Shown here: positions 39,307-51,100 of the stretch, piece by piece | Layout of the letters: each line of letters opens with the position of its first letter | How positions within the stretch are numbered: the stretch's first letter is position 1 | Notes under the pieces: model-generated | What the model was told of the DNA's origin: nothing | Seen by the model: the letters and a program-made list of their open reading frames with translations, nothing else | Databases searched by the model: none | Assembly (NCBI RefSeq): GCF_036373705.1 | Contig: NC_089856.1 | Coordinates: 11,309,001 to 11,373,000 of the forward strand | Direction of reading: 5' to 3' | DNA from: Amia ocellicauda | Taxonomy: Eukaryota; Chordata; Actinopteri; Amiiformes; Amiidae | DNA: 64,000 bases | Position numbers and translations under genes: made by a program

Positions 39307-39899
39307 TGAGAAAAAGAAAAAAAAAACTTCGTGCATCTATTTATAGGTGGCAGCATACTATACGCACGGAAGCAACACAGAAAGCTACTAGTATGTATTT
39401 CAAAAGGCGCACAATAAGGATTTTACATAGGTTTACTTAGAAAGCGTTCCCTAAAAATAGCTTTTACTGTCGCACTCTTTGCCTCGGCTCATACCTCTTT
39501 CAGACTAACGGATTAAAATATATCTGCATTGATTGCACATGCCGAGATACTATTAACACTAAAGTTGAAATGCAATTGGCCTGTGGCACTGCCATTGCTA
39601 TAAGGGTCCATCAGGGCAGGTGCGCAAAGACAGCCGCAGGGAGGAGCCCGGGTAATCAGAAGGGTTTGGACAGCTTTCAAGCATGCAGTCTCAGGTGCAG
39701 TTGTTTTAACGCTGTTTCAGCACTAGACTCGTGTTAAACGTTTCCCTTATAGTAAAGATGAGGCTGATGCACTTTTGTATGAGAGTCTGGGTCGGCAGTT
39801 CAGTGAGTGCGTTGCTTCTAGCCACAAAGCATGTGCTTGTTCTCGCAATAAATCTCTTCTCCCGATCAGCAGGCTCGACTCGGCATTGCTTCTCTCTCC

Positions 39900-40185
39900 A
39901 TGGAGCTCGCTGACCTTTTCTCGGACGACTCCGGCAATGACAACGATAAAACCTTCTATGGTTTCGCCGACAGCGACCTGGACAATGAGGTAAGGTCTCC
40001 GCTCCAATACAATAGTAGGCAATCAACATCTTAATATTCATGGTTGATAGGTCACACTTGCCTGAACCCATATAGCACCAGTATTACAATACTGGACCAC
40101 AGCCTTTCTAAGTTGTTAATCTTTGCCGCAACACGCTGGATGCTTCCTTTTTCTAATCGCTCCATTTTGGATTTTCCACTCAGTG

Positions 40186-40233
<48 letters not shown>

Positions 40234-42511
40234 GCTCTGACAGTGTTGTGGAGAGCTCTCCAGGCTCCCGTCCAGACCAGTTCACCCACCAGTGCTTCAC
40301 CCTCAAAGTGGTGCTGCGGCCAAGAGCTCCACACCAAAGTGAGGAGGAGGAGGAAGAAGAGCAGAAACGGGGAGAGTCTGGGCCTTCCATCCTCGCTGCC
40401 CCCAAGTCCAGCTCGGACTCCGAGGAAGAGTCCCGTCGCAACTTCATGGAGAAGAGAGCCCTGAACGTCAAGGCCAACAAAGCCATGGTGTGCATGGGGT
40501 TGGTGCATAGATTTAGGGGAGGACTCCAATGATGGATGGCCAGCTCCATAGGTGACGGGGACGGGGGCAGGGTGTGGGATGCGTCCTCCCCAATTTTGAG
40601 AGAGCGTCAATAATTTGCCCAAAGTTGTGAATTATGGGTAGTATGTTTTCCCCACGACTTCGAAGTCGTGTTCATTTTGGTGTTATTCTAAATCCAGAAT
40701 GGCCTTGAGCTGCTATGCAACTGGGGAGTCTGAACATCCCTCCCTGGTGAAGTGGGAGTGTTTTTTACAGACTGTGCCACAAGGGGGTGCTGCTGCTCCA
40801 CAGCCCGACTTTCAGGCCTGAAAGAGTTCAACAACGGGGGTATCTGCTGTTGAAAAAACACTTGACTAGAGTCATGGATTTCCTGTCTGTTAATGCGTTT
40901 TTGTCTCTAAAAGCTTGCCCAGCTGATGGCTGACCTGACCAAGATGCCGGGATCCTACCTGAAGCCACAGAAGCCAATAGAGAGAGGATCTGGCACTGTG
41001 AGTCTGCGTTAATGGGGGTGTGGGTTGGTGGGGTCCATCGGTTTCACTCAAAAGGTCCACACCACAATTTAATGCCTGAGAACTTGGCAGGGTGGGGGTT
41101 GTTTTACACCATGGTGTCTCCGTCTCCCTTTCTAGAAGCCAAAACGTGCCCCTCGCTCCGCGATGGTCGGGGAGGGGGCTGTGAGGCGGAACCCGGAGAG
41201 AGCATCCCGCAGACAGACTCGCTCCATGGGGGTGGTTTCCCGCTCGCCCTCCCCCGGGGATGACCAGCAGCTGCAGCAGAGTCTTGAGGATGAGCTGATG
41301 GAGGTGAGGCAGGGGTGTAATAAATTGCAATGGATTGTTCTTTGTTCCCTCTGGTATACCATCGACACGGAAAGCTTAAGAATGTACTGCATAGCTAAAG
41401 CAGGGCATGTGAATGGACCGCTCTGTGAATGTGCGTCTCCCTGGCAGGTGAGAGGCCCCCCCCGGCAGCGGCGCCCCCCACCCCGTCCCAGCATGGTCCA
41501 GCCCCACACCATCCGGCCTGTGGAGGAGATCACCCGGGAAGAGCTGGAGCTGGTGGCTGAGAACAGCACCCAGAAAACCTACAGCAGCGCCTCTGTGAGT
41601 TCCAACGGGCCGTGGTTTCCTACTTCCTCCTGCTGAAGATAAGTCTGTGTCGGAAATGGTCAATCTCTCTCTATCTCTCTGCAGGGCTCTACCTGTCACC
41701 AGTGCCGGCAGAAGACAATCGACACCAAGACCTGTTGCAGGAGTCTCGAGTGCCGTGGGGTGCAGGGCCAGTTCTGTGGGCCGTGTCTGCGCAACCGCTA
41801 TGGAGAAGAGGTCCGGGATGCCCTGCTGAACCCTGTGAGTTCACACATCTCTCCTAGAGTCTTCCAGCTCTCTCCAATCAATATATTTTGGAGGATTTAG
41901 TTTATGAATGAGCTTCACTGATTGGATTGTAGATAAGAGATTCCAATCTGGGATTTAGTAATTGAATGCCGTTGGCTCTTAAATTCTAGCACCACCACTA
42001 ATAATCTTTTCATCGGGGCTTGAAGACCCCTGTGCCCCCAATGACCGTTCGTGCTCTTGCCCGCAGGAGTGGACATGCCCACCGTGCCGGGGGATCTGCA
42101 ACTGTAGCTTCTGCCGCCAGCGCGACGGCCGCTGCCCCACCGGCATCCTCTTCCCCCTCGCGCAGTACCACGGCTTCAAGGATGTGCACTCCTACCTCAG
42201 CAGGTCAGGGGGCACTGTGGAAAGGGGTGTGGGGATTGGGGGAGGATGACTGACTTCTGGGTAATTTAGTTAACTGCACCTAAACCACTGATGTTTAGGT
42301 AGAAATAAATATATAAATGAATAAAATTAAACTTTGAGTTTGTCAACTTTAGAACCAGTGATAAAAGAAAGCGAACATTCTCCACTGATCCTTCACTTCC
42401 ATTGGTCAGGATTGCCAGATCTCTGCTAACATAATGTTCATTTCTGGTCTTTTTTTACATACATCAAGTCTTCGTAACAAGCTCAAAGCAGAAGACCAGG
42501 AGGATGTCTGA
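39900..42511 (+). CDS. CDCA7-family zinc-finger protein (third paralogue, beside SP1)
   Basis: Eight coding exons: 39900-39989, 40233-40487, 40914-40997, 41136-41303, 41448-41594, 41685-41834, 42067-42203 and 42469-42511 (TGA 42509-42511). Phases agree; 357 residues. The start [20 protein letters not shown] is acidic. Around residues 100-123 the helix [16 protein letters not shown] + LAQLMADL matches the conserved CDCA7/CDCA7L segment. A basic, proline-rich linker follows. The C-terminal cysteine-rich domain (about 249-345) has the family motifs [49 protein letters not shown] and [10 protein letters not shown]. Family members recruit the remodeller HELLS to hemimethylated DNA and support maintenance methylation. 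The residues mutated in human ICF3 syndrome (in CLRNRYG, RGICN and RDGRC, from memory) appear kept. The symbol is left empty because it is neither clearly CDCA7 nor CDCA7L; its position suggests a separate ohnologue. Confidence 0.95.
40189..40231 (+). repeat. (CT)n microsatellite forming a polypyrimidine tract
   Basis: About 21 CT units end directly at the CAG acceptor of the second exon (40233) of the CDCA7-like gene. Confidence 0.97.
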
Positions 42512-42708
42512 GGGGACTGTTGCTGTTGGCCCTGTGATGTGCAGTCTTTCAGTTTTAATTCCACATCCCCACTGTAGCCTGAGGGTGTCACTGTTGACCT
42601 TTTAAACTCCTTCCTCTGTTTTGCTGCCTTGCTCCTGGAAAGTGTGATGGGTGATCTTGGATTGTTGAATGTATTTCTGTGATGTATTTCCTCGTTTATT
42701 TATCTTCA

Positions 42709-42714
42709 AATAAA
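42709..42714 (+). terminator. Poly(A) signal of the CDCA7-like gene
   Basis: AATAAA about 198 bases after the stop. A GT-rich stretch (GCTGTAGTGGGTT) follows about 35 bases on. Confidence 0.7.
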
Positions 42715-42739
42715 TTTATATATTTTTAAAATACACTGA

Positions 42740-44620
42740 AATCAGTGCTGTAGTGGGTTATACTCTAATTGGGGGGTGGCAGTTTGTTGACCAGGGAGTG
42801 ACTGACAAACATCATTAGATATAGGTAGTATAGCAGGGTATACATAATCTTTGGGGGTATATGCAAAGCTACATGGGCATATGTAAAGTTCTCTTCACAC
42901 TACATGCATATGCCCTCGGCTGTACCACTGTGTGAAACGCATATCTATTTAATGAAACCTTTTACCTGCCTGCCGTATTGGAGGAGAGCAGTGGTCCGCC
43001 CTTTGCCCCTGCTGTAGATTATAGAGACGGGAGGGAATGGCAAGGCAACTGCAGTGCGAAGTCCAGGCCCAGTGCTAGAGTCTCAGCTCATGCTGGACAA
43101 AGAGGTTGAGCAAAGTGGTTTTCCAAGGATCCCCCCCACCTTTGATTGGAGCAAAAATGTACAACAGTAAAAATCACGGCACCATCGTCCCTGGAAAAAA
43201 AAGATTCTGACCCTCCTCTGTCGACGGAGGTGGAAGGACCATTCACACTCTGGTGGGCTTTAGAGAGGTCTATTATGAGAGACTCCCTTAGTGGTGGATG
43301 TGAGTTTTGTGGGTTTAAAGTTGCCATCGGGGTTTAATTAGATTTAGACCCTGATCATCTCCCAGGACAGTTAATTAAGTGACCCTTTGATCGACTGTCT
43401 ATATGGTAACTAATCAAGCAGCTGTTTAACTAGGGCTACCCCATTCATCCCACGGCCTTTGTCCCTCATTTTCTAAATTGGATAGTCTGGCCTCTAATCG
43501 TCAGTTTGTATTTATCCTGTCTTGTTTTGCTCTGTGTGTGTGTGTGAATGAATCTAATCACTAAAACGTATATTATTCCCAGGGTCCACAGATCATATTT
43601 ACTTTTTTCCCTTCCTCTCCCAGCTGATGAGGTGCTGGCACAAAGTGAAACCAATCACTTCAACCAAGTGACCTGCATGCATTCTGTGCTTTGAGAAATA
43701 TTTTTTCACTTCTGTGGGCCAAAACGATAAAATCATTATCGTTTTATTTGTTTTTTGCTTTGTCCGGTGCATTTTCAGTTAATTTCAAAGTATTTGACCA
43801 TATTGTTTATTTGTTTAATGGATTTATTTGGCAGTATTGCCCTAATCACAAGTTTATTTGATTTATTGCACATTGAGTTCATGTATTTTGTTTATCACCG
43901 TTAGATTTTACATTTTTTAATTGATTTTAAGAATTGATTTAATTTTTTTTTAATCATAAGTATTCAAATTTTGAATGTTTTTATCTAATGAAATGTAAAA
44001 TACTTATCCCAATAAAACCGTATTCTATGAGCCAAAACCATCTTTGACCACGAGGTGGCACCCTAACAGAGAAAAGCCCAGTGGGGAGGTTGCGGTTGTA
44101 CCAGCTTGGGCTTTGTGGATGCTAGACTTCAGTTATGATGAGTCTTTTCTAAAAGACAAACCTTAAAATTAATTTTTAATACCCACTTAATGTCCTTAAT
44201 TTCCCCCGTTGATTTAATCGATAGATTCCATTAAAATACCTCATTGCTTTCAGAATTGGGTGGCAGGGTTTTAACACTTAGGAGCGTCCTAGTGTGAGAT
44301 GGGGCACAGTACAGCTCCCATAGTGCACCAGGAGAAGGACAGTAGTGGAAGCTATATATACACATACAGTAAAATATTTAAATTCATCTATTTTCAGTGG
44401 AAGCAGTAAAGAATGAGTTGTAAAACCAGAAAACACCCTTTCCCAACTTGAACTTCGAACTGCCCTGAAACAGACGGCAATAGGGCCAGTAAACTAAAAC
44501 ATGCCCCATTTCAAAATCCACACCTTACCCATTGGGACTTACTGTTTTGCAATAGATCCCTGAACAGTATCCCTACCCCCTCCCATAATAACCTTTAAAT
44601 AAATTAAGACAGAAGAATTT
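42740..44620. other. Gap between the CDCA7-like gene and SP1 3' end
   Basis: AT-rich, with no exon recognised. A CTCF-like core, CCACGAGGTGGCAC, lies at 44048-44061. Confidence 0.5.
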
Positions 44621-47600
44621 TCAGTCACGTGTACTGAGGGCATTACAATTTAATAATTCTCCAATACATACATACAAAAAAAAAAAAAAAAAAAAAAACT
44701 CGTCCAAAAATAGTAATTTCTTTTCTGCTAAATGATTACATATCAAAAACTCTGCTACGGTATATGCACGTATAAACCAGAATTTGACAAAGTGAGAGCA
44801 CCACAGCTGTCCGAGATAAACAAAGTGGAGAATAAATATGCTGTGTATGAGCAGTGGAATAACTTTTATATAAAAAAAAAAAAAAAAAATGAAAATAAAA
44901 ACAAGCATCCGTTGGCACCATGGTGAAAAACGTGGAGCTGGGGGGGGCAAATTAGTCAGATTATACACGGAGGGATTTCCACTGCGATGCTTTGGTTTTC
45001 TGCATTGACTGCTCAGACTGCCTTTCCAGCCGTGGTTTAAAAGTCAGCCCTTTGCGCTTTAAGTGCTTATCCCAAGGCAAGTCCGGTGGTCTGAGCAGGA
45101 GAGAACAGCGGGGGCAGCTAGAGAACGGAGGGTGCTGGACAGATTATTGTATTTATTACATATATCTATCTATTGAAGGGGGTGGTGGGGGTTGGGTTTT
45201 CTCAAAACCATTCCCTTGGTCCTCCTCTGTCCTCTCCTTCCATATTTAGCTAGAGGAAAGACTTTGGATTTGAGGATTTCAAATGATCACTAAAGGTGGT
45301 GACCCTCCTCCCCGGAAAGCCAGCTGCCAGGGGGGTGGGCCCTGCTCCTGGAGAGCAACAGTCAGTCCTGCAGGCTCTGTAGGTTTCTTCACACCGTTCG
45401 CCGGCCTCCCTGCCCTGAAGCCACGCTTAAATTTGGCTAGCCACCACCGCTCCCCCATCCCCCGCCTTACGCAAAGGTTCTGAGCGCCCAGGGCAGCCCG
45501 CAGATGCACCACTACAGCAAGGACCCCACCAGGATCCCAGAGAGCCACCGCCCAGCCGCTGTTAAGGATATCTCCGGCCGATCGAAAGGAGCCTGAAGAT
45601 TTACAGGACGATGGAGGGGCCTACTGACCCAATGGGCAGCAAGAGTGACAGAGGGAAAACCCATCCCACCAGGAAAGAATCCCGACTGGAATGGGAGCTG
45701 CCCTGAGGAAGAGCCAAGTCTACAGCCCAGACTGCCCCCATCAGAGGGGTTGAGGTCGCCACAGTGCCCTGTCCAGGAGAGCCCTTCACAGCCTTCCTAT
45801 TCTTGATAGCTTCATCGAATCAGTGGCTCAGATGTTACTGTATTTGGACTGGAAACTTGAGGACCCCCCACCCCCCACCCCCCTACCCACCACCAGTTGT
45901 AGTGTCTGTTTATGTGGTTAAGCTCCACCTTTCCCACCTGGGCAATTGAGACTGAATTCAAACCAGATGGTACTTTGAACACCTTGCAGCACCAAAATCA
46001 CCCATAAACTCTATACTATTTTGACCCCCCGCCTTTTAAAAGAAAATAATAATAAAAATATATTTATATATAGAATTTGAAGACCCAGGTCAAACCTTGT
46101 AAGGAGGTCTTTATGCCCACAATACAGATTGTTGGGTCTGTGGATTAAAAATGAACACTGCGCACCAGTGATGGGACCTCCAGTGCAGATACAAACCCGG
46201 CCTGTAACCTCCACCCCCAAGACACTGTGTGTCCCCTGGCTTGTCTCTGGGAAAAAAAAAACACGCTAATGTACACCACGGACCTGGATCCAGTGGTTTT
46301 GTAATAAACACAGGACCCAGCACTGTGATCATACATCGAAGAAAAAACAAAAACCTCAAAGGCCCAGTCAATGATGCAAGGTGCCAGTCATACCTTCCTC
46401 TTCCCTGTACTGTGCGTCAAACGTGTAGCACAGTTTGCGAACATGTACCAACCTGCACGCACTACGAGATCACTCCCAAGAACCAGGCGTTGAGGTCTCT
46501 GATCAACACCTCAGTCTCTGAATGATCAATAACAAAATTTGAGGTGCGTTTTGTAGAGGTTTTTATCATTATTTTTGATTTTTTTAAGAGGGTGTATATT
46601 TAATATAATTGTGTACAAGATCCTTATCTTTACAGAACTGAACTGGGGATTTCTTGTGCTAGCACCACAGGAGGGGCAACCTTGCAGGGAGCAAGCAAAG
46701 TCAATGTCTGCAGCATCCTGGGTGTATAAACACACACAAAAAAAAATAAAACACGCATACTATCATCTGGCCAGGAGGAGAAAATCTGGGGACCACACAA
46801 GACTCCCAGATCACAGAAAATCATCACTTTAATGTTGTACTACGCCCTGACGATGCAATGATTTTCCAGGTATAAACTGTCAGCCTGTGTACCTTTGCAT
46901 GGCAAGGCTGCAGACATGTGACACCCATCCTCTGGCGCTGATCACACAACTTGATCTCATTGGTTTCCCTGCAATTTCTGAATGACCCCCCCAGCCACAT
47001 TTCACCCCATTCTGTTTGGATAAAAGAACAGTGCAGTATATAAAAAAAGTTACATCTTCTTTCATAATAAAAAGTTTGTTCCTCAGAAAGCCCAGACACC
47101 ATGTGCTGTCTCCACTCTGTCCCAGGATTACAATTCCCTACAGCTACTCCCTTCTCCAGATAGACAACATCCCTAACCAAGCTCAGTGAAAGACCGTAGG
47201 CCCCCTAGACCCCCCTACAGATGGACCGGACTGGAGACCGGCAGCATGCTGGCTAAACCTTTTCCAGAGTCCAGTTCCCTAAACTTGGTTGCACAAAATA
47301 TATTTATATATATATATATTTATATATATATAAAAAATAAAATAACATGAAAAAAGTGTTTGTGTACGACATATGTATATATACACCCATACACAGAGTA
47401 AGGCAATCTATGGCGATCAAACACATTGATCCCTCCTATGTTAAGATTTGTTTCTATATTATACAAATAAAATACAAAAAAACAGTAAGAAAAAAAACAT
47501 GAAATAAGAGAAAAATAGTTCTTTTGCAATGATAAATGATAATACAGTTTATCAAGGCATGATGGCTTTGAGTGTACCTATATATATATAAAAAAAAAAA

Positions 47601-48196
47601 AAGTAATAAATTTGAAAATACAAATTCATCTCAACACCAAATAAAATGCTCTGAGGACGCCTCGCCGGCCCCATGCTAACCACCCCCCCCACTCGACTCG
47701 ACGCAGTCAGTTCAGCTGTCGGGGAGGGCTGGGGAAGCGCACTAGTGTTTGTGGAAGGCTGGCGGAGGAAAACGAGGAAGAGGAGACAAGGGTGTTGGGG
47801 GGTTCCCACTGAAACCCGCTCGTTCCCCTACGACCCTCGCAGCCTCCTCTCTGAAAGGGGTCCCATAGTAACCAGCGATGGCAAACCCGGGCTGGTCGGC
47901 CATGCCCCTGCAGGAAGTGGGACGTGGGAGGGAGCCGGGGTGGGGCGCTGGGAGACAGGCAGCAGTTTACAAAGTGTAGTGTGTTGCAGTAGCAGCAGCC
48001 TGAGTCCCACACACAGACAGGAGGGGGATAGGAATAGAGTGTGTTGAGGGTGGGGGGCTGGAAACTGTTGTTTCTGGCTTCTGATCAACCGATCTCACGG
48101 CATCCTAGTTCCCCCAAGCCCCCCGCCCCCAAAATAAACCCCACCCCATTGTCTAGTGTACCCCTTCCCACCTACCCCCTCCGGCTCCCAGGGGCC
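44621..48196 (-). other. Presumed SP1 3' UTR
   Basis: SP1 messages in other vertebrates have a 3' UTR of several kilobases, and nothing else is recognisable here. The region has A/T homopolymers (44677-44698, 44871-44889) and TA tracts near 47300 and 47580. Several minus-strand AATAAA hexamers occur and I cannot choose the true end. The open frames here are short and unrelated to known families. Confidence 0.45.
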
Positions 48197-51100
48197 TCAG
48201 TACCCGTTGCTGTTGATGTTGATGGAGTGCAGGTCGGCCACTTGCATGACGTTGATGCCGCTGCTGGCCAGCCGAGCAATGCCCTCCGGCGACAGCGTCT
48301 CCATGGTGATGAGGGCGTGCTGGTCCGTGGCCACCATCCCACCCTCGGAGGCGGAGGCGGTCTCCACGGTGATGGGAACGGTGTTGCCGCCGGCGCCGGC
48401 GCTGCCGTTTCCCTTCTTGTTCTGGTGGGTCTTGATGTGCTTGGAGAGGTGGTCACTCCGCATGAAGCGCTTGGGACACTCTGGGCAGGAGAATTTCTTC
48501 TCACCTGGAAGGACAAGGCAGGTCAGGGGTCAAGGTAGGGTCATAACCACACAGTCCATTTAGTGCCCATTAAACTTTTGTCAGATGGTGTGCTTCAGTC
48601 TGTCAGTCCATCTCTGTCTCTCCATCTCTCACTCTCTTTCACTGACCTGTGTGTGTCCTCTTGTGTCTCTGCAGCTCGTCGGAGCGGGTGAAGCGCTTCC
48701 CGCAAAAGGACCAGGAGCAGACGAAGGGCCGCTCGCCCGTGTGCCAGCGCAGGTGGGCGCGCAGATGAGAGGTCTTGCCGTACACCTTGCCGCAGCCTGG
48801 GATATGGCAGATGTGCTGCTTCTTCTTACCGGGGTCACTGCTCCTGCACGGGGGAAGGAAGGAGGACACACACGTCAACACAACTAAATAGGTCTAATCC
48901 ATAAAATATGGAGATTCATGAGGTAACCGAGAGCTCCAACTGGAATGAAAATTAAATGTCACTGCAAGCCCTGACAGATCGCCCTCTGGGTATGGCTGCA
49001 CTAAATCCCATCAAGCACCATTTTACCTGGTGTTAGTAACCACTATGAATTCTATAATATTATTATTATTATTAATAAAATAATCTAGATCACATAAATT
49101 CTAGATAGTTCTAGTTTACTTGTTACCCCACCTTCCCTCCCCATCCTTGCAGTAGGGACAGGTGCAGGCCTCTCTCCTCGTCCTCCGGCTTGGCGGCTGC
49201 TGTCCAGGGCTAGTGTCCCCACCCTCGTCCATGGCCGTGCTGTCATCCAGGCCGTCCCCGACTACGCCGCCCTGGACCCCCAGCGAAGACCCCTGATCAC
49301 CTGGAAAACGCCACCAAAAATCTATTTAGTCAAACCGATACAGAAACAAATCCCCAGTTACTCAATCAACATCTCAGAACTCTGACAATTGTAGCATCAG
49401 ACATCTTTAGCAGAACCATCTTAAATGAAAGAAAAAATGAATGTTTTAAGTTGAGGGAGGAAAGTACTAGAACCAATGACTTCAGCCAAATTGTATTCCC
49501 AGGAGTCAGGTTAATCTCTCTCATATTTCTAAGAAGGTCCCGGAATGTTTTTGCCAACAGCATTCTTCTGCTTTCAACCAGTTTACTGCCGATCCAGGAA
49601 ACTTACACACTAGGATGAATGAAAACGTATGTGCAAAACATGTATGTATTCATAGACATAAATAAACGAACCAGCCTATTCCTAGGGATGCAGGATGCTA
49701 TACATTTGAAATCCCACCACTTGACATTTCCCTACAGACCCTGAGTTTCCATCGGGTGTTCTACTCCAGAGCCAGTGTTTCGTGTTGTCAGCGTTACCGC
49801 CCGACACCTGCCAGAGGGGACCGAGGCCTCGATGGACACCGCCGTCAACAATACGCCAGCACACCCACGCACAGCATCCTCTGTACAGTCTCTCTGCACA
49901 TTTGTAAATGTCAACGTGAATCTATGCATCCATATAACTGCTTTGGAAATGAACATGTTGTGAGTGGGAACTGGAGCCTATTTATGCAGGGAAGAGGTAA
50001 AAGCAGACTGAACGCAGATGACCTGCTCTCCACACGCCCGTCATGAGATCACGCCTGTGCGGATGAGTCCAATTAAAACACGGTCAAAGGTCACGCCTCC
50101 GTGTGTACCAGGAGATAAAGGCTGGTTAACGTTCTACAACAGGGCGGGGCTTCCAGGGCTGAAGCGGTCCGGCACAGTTTCAAGAGAAAACACCAATTTA
50201 TCTAGATTAGAACACTGAACTTCCCCAGATCGACAAAACAATCAAAACATCACCGATTAAAATTAGAATCTCTCAGTTTAAATTTTCCTACTCTTTACTT
50301 ATCATAATAAAACATGATCCTCAAAACAATAATAAATAAATATGTAAAGTGGTTTTCCCTAAAGTGCTGTATAATTATGGTGGACTATCAAGGCAGAGCA
50401 AGCCTCTGAAGCTAAAGTCGCACATTTAGATGAACACATTGTGGAAGAATGGTTCAGAATGTGTGTGTTTACTTTCTCTACCTACCATGTGATCTACCCA
50501 ATCTCAGTGCTCTGCCTCGCTGACACGGCATGGAGGCAGCGTTTTACCAGGAGCAAGAGGCTTCCTGCTCGTTGAGTAAACCTGGGAGGGCAGATGTTTT
50601 CGGGTTCATCCGAGTTTATCGCTCAGGTGTCTGCATCTCGTCAAAACCAGTTACAAAGCCAAGTGGCACGTATCAGATAGTTATCATAGCAGGAGAATTG
50701 TGTGTGTGTGTGTGTGTATGTGTGTGGTGCAGATGCGGGAGCAACTTTTTTTAGCCACATCAGCCTCCCATTGTCACGTTTCCCATGATTCAATTTTCCC
50801 AGACACATTGTTTAATTCAATATAGATTTTTTTTTTTTCTATTCTTTTTTATTACAGGCACAGCGAGGTAGTGGTGGAAATGCTCTCCGCCTGCAGAAAG
50901 CACCATGCCTCGCAACACAGCAGCAACAACACCACAGGGGAGGTGATAAACGATGAATTAAATAACAGGAAAATGACGACAACAATAACTACCAGAGTGC
51001 CCAGGACAAACACAGCAGTCCGACTGTGGGATAAACCGCCCATCTCATAGACGCCAACCTTTTAGTTTGTACAGATGGGTCACAAACTTCTCATTTATAA

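Larger units (their letters stand above)
38772..39899. promoter_or_regulatory. Shared upstream region of divergent AMHR2 and CDCA7-like genes
   Basis: AMHR2 (minus) and the CDCA7-family gene (plus) are head to head, with 1,747 bases between their start codons. Besides the CA/CT block there are (ATT)n runs at 39010-39062 and 39251-39300. The 300 bases before 39900 must hold the 5' UTR of the CDCA7-like gene. I could not identify a TATA box or a decisive factor site. Confidence 0.5.

Noticed and set aside
48585-48887. Plus-strand frame over the SP1 zinc-finger exon
   Set aside because: It is antisense to 48647-48843, whose minus-strand frame encodes two perfect C2H2 fingers.
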